Source of the DNA: Teichococcus oryzae
GTDB lineage: Bacteria > Pseudomonadota > Alphaproteobacteria > Acetobacterales > Acetobacteraceae
DNA length: 64,000 nt
Assembly (NCBI RefSeq): GCF_008386565.1
Contig: NZ_VUKA01000008.1
Coordinates: forward strand, 60,977 to 124,976
Direction: 5' to 3'
The notes beneath the pieces were generated by a model, which made no database searches, was not told where the DNA came from, and saw nothing but the letters and a program-made list of their open reading frames with translations. A program made the position numbers and the translations under genes. This document shows positions 10,520 through 19,695 of the stretch, one piece after another (within the stretch, counting starts at the first letter, position 1; the number at the start of each line of letters is the position of its first letter).

Positions 10520-12003
10520 TGGCCATGAAGACCCTGACCCTTTCCGCCTTCCTTCCGCGCCATGCGCCGCCGCTGGCCCTCGCCGCCGCGCTGCTGGGCG
10601 GCTGCTCGCTGATCCCCGATTACGAGCGGCCCGCCGCGCCCATCCCGGCCGCATGGCCGCAAGGCGAGGCCTACCGCGCGGTGTCCGCCGCGCCGGGTCA
10701 GGCCACGGCGGATGCCCTGGCCTGGGACGAATTCTTTCTCGATCCGGGCCTGCGGCAGCTGATCGACATCGCGCTGCGGAACAACCGCGACCTGCGCATC
10801 GCGACGCTGAACGTCGCGGCGGCGGAGGCGCAGTTCCGCGCCCAGCACGGCACCCTCTACCCCGATGTGGGGGCCAGCGGAGCGGCCTCCTACCAGCAGG
10901 TGCCGGCGGACCTGACCAATGCCGGCCCAGGCCGCACCCAGCCCATCACCAGCCGCCGCTGGAGCGCGGGCGTGGGCCTGACCGCCTATGAGCTGGACCT
11001 GTTTGGCCGCCTCCGCTCCCTCAGCCAGAGCGCCTTTGAAAGCTATCTGGGGCTGGAGGAAACCCGGCGGGCGGCGCAGATCAGCTTGGTCGCCGCGGTG
11101 GCCCAGGGCTACCTGACGGTGCTGGCGGACCGTGAATTGCTGGAGCTGACGCGGCGGACGCTGGAAAGCCAGGAAACCTCGCTGCGGCTGACCCGGGCGG
11201 CGGCGGCGGGCGGCACCGAAACGGCGCTGACGCTGCAGCAGGCGCAAAGCGCCGTGGAAACCGCGCGCGCCAACCTGGCCCTCTATACCCGGCAACTGGC
11301 GCAGGCCGAGAACGCGCTGGCCGAGCTGATCGGCCAGCCCCTGCCGCCGGATCTGCCGGTGGCGAAGGGGCTCGACGCGCCGCTGATGCTGGCGGATGTG
11401 CCGGCCGGCCTGTCTTCCGAGGTGTTGCTGCGGCGGCCGGACGTGCTGGCGGCCGAACGTGGGCTGCGCGCCGCCAACGCCAATATTGGCGCCGCCCGCG
11501 CGGCGTTCTTCCCCTCCATCACCCTGACCGGCGATTTCGGCACAAGCGGGGCCGCGTTGTCGCGGCTGTTCCAGCCCGGATCGGGCGCCTGGAGCTTCCT
11601 GCCGCAGATCAGCATCCCGATCTTCACCGGCGGCATCAACGAAGCCACGCTGGATTACGCCAGGCTGCAGAAGCAGGTGGAGATCGCGAATTACGAGAAG
11701 GCCATCCAGGGTGCCTTCCGCGAAGCCGCGGATGCCCTGGCCGCGCGCGGCACTTATGACAGCCAGTTGCGGGCGCAGCGGGGGCTGACCGCCTCCTTCG
11801 CCGAAAGCTACCGCCTGTCGGAGCTGCGCTTCCGCAGCGGGGTGGACAATTACCTCACCACCCTGGTGTCGCAGCGGGACCTGTATGGCGCGCAGCAGAA
11901 CCTGATCACGCTGCGGCAGGCGCGGCTGGCCAATCTGGTGACGTTGTACAAGGTGCTGGGTGGCGGCTGGCAGCAGCGCGGGATGCAGACGGCGCAACGC
12001 TGA
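10519..12003 (+). CDS. Outer-membrane efflux channel lipoprotein (TolC-like, NodT family)
   Basis: 494-residue third component of the pump. Lipoprotein signal with LLGGC (cysteine about residue 29), then SLIPDYERPAAPIP typical of NodT/OprM proteins. Two outer-membrane efflux repeats follow, with LLRRPDVLAAERGLRAANANIGAARAAFFPSI and LRFRSGVDNYLTTL as signatures. ATG 10519 overlaps the transporter stop; ATG 10525 is an alternative two codons in. It completes a self-contained adaptor-pump-channel operon under the divergent TetR gene. Confidence 0.95.
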   Translation: MAMKTLTLSAFLPRHAPPLALAAALLGGCSLIPDYERPAAPIPAAWPQGEAYRAVSAAPGQATADALAWDEFFLDPGLRQLIDIALRNNRDLRIATLNVAAAEAQFRAQHGTLYPDVGASGAASYQQVPADLTNAGPGRTQPITSRRWSAGVGLTAYELDLFGRLRSLSQSAFESYLGLEETRRAAQISLVAAVAQGYLTVLADRELLELTRRTLESQETSLRLTRAAAAGGTETALTLQQAQSAVETARANLALYTRQLAQAENALAELIGQPLPPDLPVAKGLDAPLMLADVPAGLSSEVLLRRPDVLAAERGLRAANANIGAARAAFFPSITLTGDFGTSGAALSRLFQPGSGAWSFLPQISIPIFTGGINEATLDYARLQKQVEIANYEKAIQGAFREAADALAARGTYDSQLRAQRGLTASFAESYRLSELRFRSGVDNYLTTLVSQRDLYGAQQNLITLRQARLANLVTLYKVLGGGWQQRGMQTAQR

Positions 12004-12014
12004 AACATGCGATC

Positions 12015-12034
12015 GCCGGGCCGCCAGGCCCGGC
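12015..12034 (+). terminator. GC hairpin after the efflux operon
   Basis: A perfect 8-bp stem, GCCGGGCC with GGCCCGGC, closes a GCCA loop eleven bases after the channel gene stop. There is no T run, so it may be only a weak or Rho-assisted terminator. Confidence 0.45.
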
Positions 12035-12151
12035 GGCGGAGCGGCTTGGCAGAACGACGCCAAGGCGATACTGCGGGGAATGCCCGAACGGGCTGTTCGG
12101 CAAGGGCGCGGAGCCTCCGTGGCACAGGCCGATGGAGGCGCGCCATGATCC

Positions 12152-12239
12152 GCGGGCGTGGCGGAATGGTAGACGCATGGGTCTTAAAAACCCTGGTCAT
12201 TAGCTTGACGTGCGGGTTCGACTCCCGCCGCCCGCACCA
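12152..12239 (+). tRNA. tRNA-Leu (anticodon UAA), CCA encoded
   Basis: An 88-base class II tRNA. The acceptor stem GCGGGCG (12152-12158) pairs with CGCCCGC (12229-12235), followed by discriminator A and encoded CCA. The anticodon loop CTTAAAA has TAA at positions 34-36, and there is a long variable arm as leucine tRNAs require. The T arm is GCGGG-TTCGACT-CCCGC. It reads UUA, a codon that is very rare in a genome this GC-rich. Confidence 0.96.
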
Positions 12240-12311
12240 GCCCCAAGCAAGCCGCCCCAACCGGAAAGGGGCGAACGGGACGCATGATGCGTCCCACCCG
12301 GAAAGAACCGG

Positions 12312-12431
12312 TCAGTCCGCCGCGTGCAGGGTGCGGAGGCTCATCGGCAGATCACGCTCCACGACGGAGCGGGCAAACAGTCCACCCGCAACCAGGGCGG
12401 CGACAACAGTTACGAAAACAAAAGCGGACAT
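12312..12431 (-). CDS. 39-residue single-pass membrane protein, hypothetical
   Basis: A short ORF. It reads MSAFVFVTVVAALVAGGLFA, then RSVVERDLPMSLRTLHAAD, then TGA. About 19 hydrophobic residues form one likely membrane helix, followed by a short charged tail (probably cytoplasmic by the positive-inside rule, weakly). AAGGGG at about 12437-12442 is a good Shine-Dalgarno. It lies between tRNA-Leu and the Fur-box-like site and reads away from the paoABC operon. I recognise no family. The helix, the ribosome binding site and lower-GC codons support a real gene, but nothing proves it. Confidence 0.5.
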   Translation of the reverse strand: MSAFVFVTVVAALVAGGLFARSVVERDLPMSLRTLHAAD

Positions 12432-12555
12432 GGGTAAACCCCTTGTTCCTTTAAAACCGCCGCAAGGCTGCGGCTGCAAAACGAATATAGGGAGCCATCC
12501 GCGACCTTAGCGTTGCTGAATTCGCGCAGGCCCGGGCATGCAACGCATGGCTGAT

Positions 12556-12569
12556 GTCTTATACAAGAC
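12556..12569. promoter_or_regulatory. Inverted repeat, operator-like
   Basis: GTCTTATACAAGAC: five-base arms GTCTT and AAGAC around ATAC, in an AT-rich stretch between the 39-residue ORF and the paoA-like gene. The centre resembles operators of the FCD subgroup of GntR regulators (TTGTATACAA-like). No GntR gene is in the window. Confidence 0.3.
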
Positions 12570-12616
12570 TTATCGTCGCCAAGTTGCGCTCCGGGCTGCC
12601 TGCTCCGAACTGAAAT

Positions 12617-12635
12617 GATAATGACTATCAATATC
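12617..12635. promoter_or_regulatory. fur box: Fur-box-like site
   Basis: GATAATGACTATCAATATC matches the classical 19-base Fur box GATAATGATAATCATTATC at 16 of 19 positions, and contains the perfect inverted repeat TGATA-N5-TATCA. It ends 74 bases before the paoA-like start codon, and lies 185 bases upstream of the divergent 39-residue ORF. A Fur-family gene is present at 40008-40514. Which regulator binds here in this organism is inference. Confidence 0.6.
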
Positions 12636-12709
12636 AATAACTTGCGGCAAACCTCCTGACGGTTCAGCGCGTTACCGGGCAGCTGCAATCCCTGACGCAG
12701 GAGGCCGCC

Positions 12710-13245
<536 letters not shown>

Positions 13246-13249
<4 letters not shown>

Positions 13250-14259
13250 ACCCGTTCAGCTTCACCCGCCCCACCACCGTGCCGGATGCGCTGCGTGCCG
13301 TGGTGCGCCCCGGCGGTCGCTTCCTGGCCGGCGGCACCAACCTCATCGACCTGATGAAGGAGAATGTGGAGCGCCCCTCGGCGCTGGTGGACATCAACCG
13401 GCTCGGCCTCGATGCGATCGAGGACCTGCCGGGCGGCGGGCTGCGGCTCGGCGCGCTGGCCACCAACGCCGACACGGCGCGGGATGCGCGGGTGGCGAAG
13501 CGCTATCCGCTGCTGGCCTCGGCGATTCTGGCCGGCGCCAGCCCGCAGCTGCGCAACGCCGCAACGAATGGCGGCAACCTCAACCAGCGCACGCGGTGCT
13601 ACTACTTCTATGACAACACCACCGCCTGCAACAAACGCAACCCCGGCACGGGCTGTGGCGCCATTGGCGGGGTGAACCGCATCCACGCCATCCTGGGCGC
13701 CAGCGCCTCCTGCATCGCCACCCATCCCTCCGACATGTGCGTGGCGCTGGCGGTGCTGAACGCCACAATCCGGGTGACGGGGCCGCAGGGCGAACGCGAG
13801 ATCCCCTTTGGCGAGTATCACCGCCTGCCCGGCGACACGCCGCAGCGGGACAACACGCTGCACCCGGGCGAACTGGTCACCGCCATCGACCTGCCGGCCG
13901 AGGATTTCTCCGCCCACCACACTTATCTGAAGCTGCGGGACCGCTTGTCCTACGCCTTCGCGCTGGTGTCGGTCGCGGTGGCGCTGCGCATGGAGGGCGA
14001 TCGCATCGCCGAGGCGCGCATCGCGCTGGGCGGCGTGGCGCACAAGCCCTGGCGCGTGCCGGACGCCGAGCAGGCGCTGGCCGGACAGCCCGCCTCGGCG
14101 GAGAGCTTCGCCCGGGCTGCCGACCTGCTGCTGCGCGGCGCGCAGGGGCAGGGGCACAACGACTTCAAGATCGGGCTGGCGCACCGTGCCATCCGGCGGG
14201 CGCTGCGGCAGGCCGCCGCCGGCACCCCGCAATCGCAGACCGACAAGCGCGTCGCCTGA
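13246..14259 (+). CDS. paoB: Molybdenum hydroxylase FAD-binding subunit (PaoB/YagS type)
   Basis: 337 residues. N-terminal RFLAGGTNLIDLMKENVERP is the FAD pyrophosphate-binding region; NAATNGGNLNQRTRC continues the FAD site. A cysteine-rich insert (cysteines about 118, 128, 137 and 156) matches the extra [4Fe-4S] cluster of the YagS/PaoB and 4-hydroxybenzoyl-CoA reductase branch, which sets this apart from ordinary CoxM proteins. C-terminal CO-dehydrogenase flavoprotein domain with ALGGVAHKPWR. Translationally coupled to the small subunit. Confidence 0.9.
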
Positions 14260-14271
14260 AGGAGCGCCACC

Positions 14272-16533
14272 ATGAACGTCATGCAGAATGTCGGCATCGG
14301 CAGCGCCATCAACCGGGTGGACGGCTTGCAGAAGGTCACCGGCCAGGCGCGCTACGCTGCGGAACACCCGGTTCCAGGCCTTGTCTACGGCGTCATCGTC
14401 TCGGGCGCCGTGCCGAAGGGGCGCATCCTGGCGCTGGACGAGGCCGAGGCGCGTGCCGTGCCGGGCGTGATCGAGATCCTGACGCACAAGAACCGGCCGC
14501 ACATCGCCTGGTTCGACCACAGCCACAAGGACATGGTCGCGCCGCCGGGATCGCCCTTCAAGGCACTGTACGACGACAGGATCCACTTCAGCGGCCAGCC
14601 CATCGCCCTGGTGCTGGCGGAAAGCTTCGAGGTGGCGCGCCACGCTGCCTCCCTGGTGCGCGCATCCTATGAGGTCGAGCCGCACAACACCGATTTCCAC
14701 AAGGCCCAGGCCGAGCGCTTCATGCCTTCGAAGAAGCGCGACAGCTTCCAGCCACCGAAGAACCGTGGCGATGCCGGGGCCGCCTATGAGGCCGCGCCGG
14801 TGAAGGTGTCGGCCGATTTCCACCTGGCCACCGAGCACCACAACCCGATGGAGATGCATGCCTCCACGGTGATCTGGGAAGGCGATGGCGGCATCACGGT
14901 GTTCGACAAGACGCAGGGCCCGCAGAATGTGCGCGACTACCTTGCCGGCGTGTTCAACATGTCCGCCAAGAACATCCGCGTCATGAACCCTTATGTCGGC
15001 GGCGCCTTCGGCTCCGGGCTCCGGCCGCAATACCAGGTGTACCTGGCCGTCATGGCGGCGCGGATGCTGCGGCGCTCGGTGCGCGTGGTGATGACGCGGC
15101 AGCAGATGTTCACCCATGGCCACCGCCCCGAGGCGCTGCAAAGCGTCCAGCTCGGCGCGGAGCGCGACGGACGGCTCACCGCCATCCGCAATTCCGCCAC
15201 CACCTCCACCTCCCGCTACGAGAACAACATGGAGAATGTGGTGAACTGGGGCATGATGAACTACGCTTGCGAGAATGCCGCGGGCGAATACGCCATCGCG
15301 CCCGTGGACACCGCCACCTCCTCCGACATGCGCGCGCCGGGCGCCGCCACCGGCATGACCTTCTTCGAGATGGCGGTGGACGAGATGGCCCACGCCGCCG
15401 GCATCGATCCGCTGGAGTTCCGGATCAGGAACTATTCCGAGATCGACCAGATGAACGGCACGCCCTTCACCAGCAAGGCGCTGCGCGAAGCCTATGCGGA
15501 AGGCGCGGCCGCCTTTGGCTGGAGCCGCCGCAGCCAGGCGCCGCGCTCCATGAAGGAGGGGCGCGAACTGGTCGGCTGGGGTGTCGCCACCGGCATGTGG
15601 GACGCGATGTTCTCGAAAACCTCGGCCAGCGCGCGGCTGACGGCGAACGGGCATCTGGAGGTGGCCAGCGCCGCCTCCGACATCGGCACCGGGACCTATA
15701 CGGTGATGGCGCAGGCCGCCGCCGACACGCTGGGCCTGCCGGTGGAGCAGATCACCGTGCGGCTCGGCGATTCCACCCTGCCTACCGCGCCGGTGGAAGG
15801 CGGTTCCTGGATGGCCGCCTCGGTCGGCGCCGCGGTGCAGCTCGCTTGCCGCTCGGTGGCGGAGAAGCTGCTGAAGGCGGCGGAGAAGATGGAGAACAGT
15901 CCGCTCGGCAGTGCGTCGCTGGATGAGGTGCGCTTCGCCGGCGGCCGCATCTCCCTGCGAGACGATCCCGCGCGTGGCGTCGCCATCGCCGAGATCATGC
16001 GCGCGGCGGGCATGGATGCCATCGAGGTGCAGGAAACCGCCAGCGGCGGCATCAGCGGCATGATCAGCCAGATGCGCAAGTCGCGGAACACGCACAGCGC
16101 CATCTTCGCCGAGGTGCGGGTGGATGAGGAACTGGGCGTCATCCGCGTCACCCGCATCGTCAATGCGGTGGCCGCCGGGCGGATCATCAACCCCAAGACG
16201 GCGCGCAGCCAGATCCTGGGCGGCGTGGTGATGGGCATCGGCATGGCGATGCATGAGGAGTCGATGGCCGACCACCGCTACGGCCGGTTCATGAACCACA
16301 ATTACGCCGAATATCATGTGCCGGTGAACGCCGATATCGGCGACATCCAGGTGATCTTCGTGGATGAGCCGGACCCTGAAGTGACGCCGCTGGGCGTCAA
16401 GGGGGTGGGCGAGATCGGCATTGTCGGCACGGCGGCGGCGGTGGCGAACGCCATCTTCCATGCGACCGGCAAGCGGGTGCGGTCCCTGCCCATCACCATC
16501 GACAAGGTGTTCGACGCGAATCCCCTGCCTTGA
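14272..16533 (+). CDS. paoC: Molybdenum hydroxylase large subunit, molybdopterin-binding (PaoC/YagR type)
   Basis: 753 residues of the xanthine-dehydrogenase family. RVDGLQKVTGQARYAAEH starts the substrate-access domain; GGAFGSGLRPQYQ is the first molybdopterin loop; the C-terminal GVKGVGEIGIVG carries the catalytic glutamate. It binds the molybdenum cytosine dinucleotide cofactor and oxidises probably an aldehyde or aromatic heterocycle; the substrate cannot be deduced. Twelve bases after the FAD subunit, GGAGCG as Shine-Dalgarno. No XdhC/PaoD-type maturation gene lies in the window, so insertion of the cofactor must be provided elsewhere. Confidence 0.92.
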   Translation: MNVMQNVGIGSAINRVDGLQKVTGQARYAAEHPVPGLVYGVIVSGAVPKGRILALDEAEARAVPGVIEILTHKNRPHIAWFDHSHKDMVAPPGSPFKALYDDRIHFSGQPIALVLAESFEVARHAASLVRASYEVEPHNTDFHKAQAERFMPSKKRDSFQPPKNRGDAGAAYEAAPVKVSADFHLATEHHNPMEMHASTVIWEGDGGITVFDKTQGPQNVRDYLAGVFNMSAKNIRVMNPYVGGAFGSGLRPQYQVYLAVMAARMLRRSVRVVMTRQQMFTHGHRPEALQSVQLGAERDGRLTAIRNSATTSTSRYENNMENVVNWGMMNYACENAAGEYAIAPVDTATSSDMRAPGAATGMTFFEMAVDEMAHAAGIDPLEFRIRNYSEIDQMNGTPFTSKALREAYAEGAAAFGWSRRSQAPRSMKEGRELVGWGVATGMWDAMFSKTSASARLTANGHLEVASAASDIGTGTYTVMAQAAADTLGLPVEQITVRLGDSTLPTAPVEGGSWMAASVGAAVQLACRSVAEKLLKAAEKMENSPLGSASLDEVRFAGGRISLRDDPARGVAIAEIMRAAGMDAIEVQETASGGISGMISQMRKSRNTHSAIFAEVRVDEELGVIRVTRIVNAVAAGRIINPKTARSQILGGVVMGIGMAMHEESMADHRYGRFMNHNYAEYHVPVNADIGDIQVIFVDEPDPEVTPLGVKGVGEIGIVGTAAAVANAIFHATGKRVRSLPITIDKVFDANPLP

Positions 16534-16613
16534 GCGGAACGGCGGCGGGCCTGCAACAACGTGGGCCCGCATGTGTTGACTCGGCTGGAAGCAACAACAA
16601 GGAGCGCGCCGGC

Positions 16614-16862
16614 ATGTCCGTCAGCCCCCGCAACGGGCCGGAGCAGCCCGACACCAAGCCGCCGCCGGAGTTGCCTGGCCTTCCGCCGGTCAATCCGCCG
16701 CCGGACACCGTGCCCGCCCAGCCCGAGCCGCCGCCGCCGGAAACGCCCGCGCCCGGCCGCGGGCCGGAGGTGGACCCGGTCAGCCCGACGCCGCCCGCCG
16801 AGGTGCCGCCGATCTCGCCGCCCGGCCCCACCATGCCGCCGCCCGTGGCGGGCCCGTTCTGA
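16614..16862 (+). CDS. Proline-rich low-complexity small protein, hypothetical
   Basis: 82 residues, roughly two fifths proline, with many PPP/PEPPPP runs plus G, E and V; no signal peptide and no membrane helix. ATG 16614 follows AAGGAG at 16599-16604, which supports real translation. An upstream in-frame extension to 16530 lacks such a site. It lies 80 bases after paoC and just before a secreted PRC-barrel protein. I do not recognise a family; it looks intrinsically disordered. Confidence 0.6.
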   Translation: MSVSPRNGPEQPDTKPPPELPGLPPVNPPPDTVPAQPEPPPPETPAPGRGPEVDPVSPTPPAEVPPISPPGPTMPPPVAGPF

Positions 16863-16888
16863 CACCTTTGCCAAACAGGATTATCCCG

Positions 16889-17260
16889 ATGAAGCTTTCT
16901 TCCCTCCTGGCCGCCACCAGCCTGTCGCTGTTTCTGGGGATGGCCTCGCTGCCGGCCCTGGCGCAGGCGCCGCAGACCGGCCTCGAAGCCGGCCAGAGCC
17001 GCGCCAAGATGCTGCTCGACCGCGATGCCTACAGCTCCGACGACGTCGAGATCGGCGAGGTCGAGGACCTGATCCTCAACGCGCAGAACCAGGTGGTGCT
17101 GGTGATCATCGAGGTCGAATCCCGCCTCGGCTTCACCGACAAGTATGTCGCGGTGCCCGTGGCGCAGGTGACGCCGAGCGCCAACAACCGCGACCGCGTC
17201 ACGGTGGCCATGACGCGCGACCAGCTGCGCAACCTGCCGGGCTTCAAGTACCAGGATTGA
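16889..17260 (+). CDS. Secreted PRC-barrel domain protein
   Basis: 123 residues. A clear Sec signal (MKLSSLLAATSLSLFLGMASLPALAQA, cleavage after ALAQA) is followed by a PRC-barrel-like fold: VEIGEVEDLILNAQNQVVLVIIEVESRLGFTDKYVAVP. PRC barrels are small beta-domains found in photosynthetic reaction centre H subunit, RimM and many periplasmic stress proteins of alphaproteobacteria. ATG 16889 is chosen because the signal peptide starts there and ACAGGA lies eight bases upstream; the frame is open to 16868. Precise role unknown. Confidence 0.8.
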   Translation: MKLSSLLAATSLSLFLGMASLPALAQAPQTGLEAGQSRAKMLLDRDAYSSDDVEIGEVEDLILNAQNQVVLVIIEVESRLGFTDKYVAVPVAQVTPSANNRDRVTVAMTRDQLRNLPGFKYQD

Positions 17261-17290
17261 TGCCGCCGCGCCGTTGACGGCCTTGCCGCC

Positions 17291-18571
17291 TCAGCGCAAC
17301 AGGCGGCGGGCCAGCTGGCGGGCGCGCTCGCCGCGTGGTGGGTCGAGCAGGCGGGACAGGGCGAAAGGCCCGTGCCGTACTCTGGCCCGCCAGTCACTGA
17401 AGCTTTCGAATCCGGCGCGGCCATGATAGCGGCCGAAGCCTGAGGCGCCGACGCCGCCGAACGGCAGCGCGGGAAAGGCCGCGTATTCCACGCATCGTTC
17501 CTCGACGATGGCGCCCGAGCGGCTGTTGGCGGCGATCGCGGCGGCTTCCGCCCGCGTGGCGCCGAACAGGTAGAGCGCCAGGGGGGAAGGCTGGCGGCCC
17601 AGCCAATCCAGCGCTTCCTCCAGCGAGTCCATCTCCCGCACCGCCAGGGCGGGGCCGAAGATTTCCGCCCCAACCTTGTCCGGCAGCAGGGCGATGCCGC
17701 CCGGCAGGGCGCAGCCCCCTTCCGCCAGCGCCGCCTGCCGCGCCCGCTGCGGCGGCAGCACGACACTGTCCACCGGCACCGCCTCGGCCCGGCAGGCAGC
17801 GGCGAAATCCGCTTCCCGGTGGCCCAGCAAAAGAACCGTGTCCGGCGCGACGCAGGTTTGGCCGGCATTCATCGCCTTGCCCACCAGGATGGCCCGGGCG
17901 GCGCGGCGCAGATCGGCGCCGGGCAGCACGATCACGGGGCAGCGGCCCCCCAGTTCCAGGGTCAGCGGCGTCAGGTTCTCGGCGGCGGCGCGCATCACGG
18001 CGCGGCCGGTTTCGGTGCCGCCGGTGAACACCAGATGGTCCCAGGGCTGGGCGGCGAAACGGGCGGCCACGCCGGCGTCGCCCTGCACCACGCAGGTCAG
18101 GCCGGGCAGGGCATCCGCCAGGATCTCCGCCAGCAGGGCGGCGGTGCGGGGCGTATGCTCGCTGGGCTTCAGCGCCACGCGGTTGCCGGCGGCCAGCGCC
18201 TCGGCCAGGGGCCAGAGCGCCAGCTGGATCGGGTAGTTCCAGGGCGCCATGACGCCCACCACCCCTTTCGGCACCGGCTCCGCCCAGGCCAGCGAGGGCT
18301 GGAAGGCCAGCGGCGCCAGCACGAAGCGCGGCCGCGCCCACCAACGCAGCCAGCGCCGCGCCCGCCGCGCCGCCTGCGCCACCAGCAGCACATCGGCGAT
18401 CCAGGTCTCCACGGCGGAGCGCCCGCCATAATCGGCGTCGGCAGCGGCGGCGAGGTCATCGGCGCGGCGGATCACCGCCCCGGCCAGGGCCTGCAGCGCG
18501 GCGCGGCGCTGCGGGATGGAGGGTGCCGGCCCGGCGGCACGCAGGGAGGCCAGCGCCTCTTCCGGCGTCAT
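17291..18571 (-). CDS. Aldehyde dehydrogenase, carotenoid-cluster type
   Basis: 426-residue class-3-like aldehyde dehydrogenase. GVVGVMAPWNYP is the cofactor-binding start, LELGGR holds the general-base glutamate (about 207), NAGQTC the nucleophilic cysteine (about 240), and PFGGVGASGFGRYHG the C-terminal block. ATG 18571 overlaps the glycosyltransferase stop (ATGA), making it the last gene of the carotenoid operon. In C30 carotenoid pathways (Staphylococcus, Methylomonas) an aldehyde dehydrogenase turns the terminal aldehyde into the carboxylic acid; that role is inferred from context. Confidence 0.85.
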   Translation of the reverse strand: MTPEEALASLRAAGPAPSIPQRRAALQALAGAVIRRADDLAAAADADYGGRSAVETWIADVLLVAQAARRARRWLRWWARPRFVLAPLAFQPSLAWAEPVPKGVVGVMAPWNYPIQLALWPLAEALAAGNRVALKPSEHTPRTAALLAEILADALPGLTCVVQGDAGVAARFAAQPWDHLVFTGGTETGRAVMRAAAENLTPLTLELGGRCPVIVLPGADLRRAARAILVGKAMNAGQTCVAPDTVLLLGHREADFAAACRAEAVPVDSVVLPPQRARQAALAEGGCALPGGIALLPDKVGAEIFGPALAVREMDSLEEALDWLGRQPSPLALYLFGATRAEAAAIAANSRSGAIVEERCVEYAAFPALPFGGVGASGFGRYHGRAGFESFSDWRARVRHGPFALSRLLDPPRGERARQLARRLLR

Positions 18572-19695
18572 GCCGGGTTGGCGGGCGGGCCGCCATAGGA
18601 ACGGCCCTTCCATTCCGGCTTCACCCCCAGCCCGCCGCCCAGCAGCGCCGACCACTGGATGGCCAGCGCCACGGCCATGGCGAAAGGATGCAGCGGCACG
18701 CTCCACCACGGCTCCCGCATGCGCCAGGTGATCAGGCCGCGCAGCACGAGGGACAGCAGCACCGCGAGAAACGCCGCCGGGTGCGGCAGCAGCAGCCAGG
18801 GCAGGATGTGGCCGCCGCCCAGCAGCAGCGTCCAGACAGGCAGGCCCAGCGGGGTCGCCATGCCTTCCCGCGCGTTCTTGCTGAACCCGCCCCAGGCTTC
18901 GGCGAAGCCGCGATACATGCGGCAGGTGGCGAGGCGGCTGCCATCCACCACCTCCGTCCGGAAGCCGCGCGCGCGCATGCGGCGGGCCAGGGCCAGCGCG
19001 TCATGCAGGACGGCCGGGGCGGCCGCGTGCCCCCCGGCGGCGCGATAGGCCGCTGCCTCCGCCAGCACCAGCTGGCCGCAGGCCGCCGCCAGCGAGGCGC
19101 GGGTGCCGCGCCGCCCGCCCTGGGGCAGGTAGCCGAGCATCATCAGGTTGATCACCGGCACGGTCAGCGCCTCGCCCAGCGTGCCCATCTGCTGGCGCGG
19201 CACGCCGCTGACCAGGGCCAGGTCATGCTTCTCCGCGTGGGACACCATGGCGGCGGCGGCATGCGAGCGCAGGCGGACATCGGCGTCGATGAACAACAGA
19301 TGCGTGCCGCGCGCGGCCTCGGCCAGCCGGGCGCAGGCATGCACCTTGCCGGTCCAGCCCTGCGGCAAGGGCGGCGCGGCCAGCAGCCGCACCCGCGGGT
19401 CCTGTGTGGCGACGCGCCGCACAATGGCGGCGGTGTCGTCGCGGGAGCCGTCATCCATCACCACCACCTCGATGGCGGCATCCTGGCTGGCCAGGGCGGC
19501 GCGCAGGCAGCCCTCGATCTGTGCCGCCTCATCCCGCGCCGGGATCAGGATGGACACCAGCGCCGGCCCGGATGGCGCGGCGCGCAAACGTGGCAGGCAC
19601 GGGATGTTGCGGCCCACCAGCACCCAGGGGAAGGCGGCCAGCCCCAGGGAGGCCCAGGGAAGGGCAGCCTGGAGGGCGGCTTGCAGCCCGCTCAT
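18568..19695 (-). CDS. GT2-family glycosyltransferase, CrtQ-like
   Basis: 375 residues. A membrane anchor at the N-terminus precedes a GT2 domain (VSILIPARDE; DDGSRDDT with Asp about 81-82; DAD about 137-139 as metal-binding motif) and hydrophobic segments near the C-terminus. The overall plan, including a C-terminal WKGRSYGGPP, matches the CrtQ/4,4'-diaponeurosporenoate glycosyltransferase group. ATG 19695 overlaps the acyltransferase stop (ATGA); GTG 19704 is a weaker alternative. It would attach a sugar to a carotenoid carboxylate; other lipid acceptors are possible. Confidence 0.85.
   Translation of the reverse strand: MSGLQAALQAALPWASLGLAAFPWVLVGRNIPCLPRLRAAPSGPALVSILIPARDEAAQIEGCLRAALASQDAAIEVVVMDDGSRDDTAAIVRRVATQDPRVRLLAAPPLPQGWTGKVHACARLAEAARGTHLLFIDADVRLRSHAAAAMVSHAEKHDLALVSGVPRQQMGTLGEALTVPVINLMMLGYLPQGGRRGTRASLAAACGQLVLAEAAAYRAAGGHAAAPAVLHDALALARRMRARGFRTEVVDGSRLATCRMYRGFAEAWGGFSKNAREGMATPLGLPVWTLLLGGGHILPWLLLPHPAAFLAVLLSLVLRGLITWRMREPWWSVPLHPFAMAVALAIQWSALLGGGLGVKPEWKGRSYGGPPANPA

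Noticed and set aside
7280-10654. 1124-codon minus-strand ORF opposite the RND transporter
   Set aside because: Exact antisense shadow with no domain; caused by high GC at third positions.
12007-12510. Plus-strand ORF across tRNA-Leu and beyond
   Set aside because: It runs through the tRNA and has no protein similarity.
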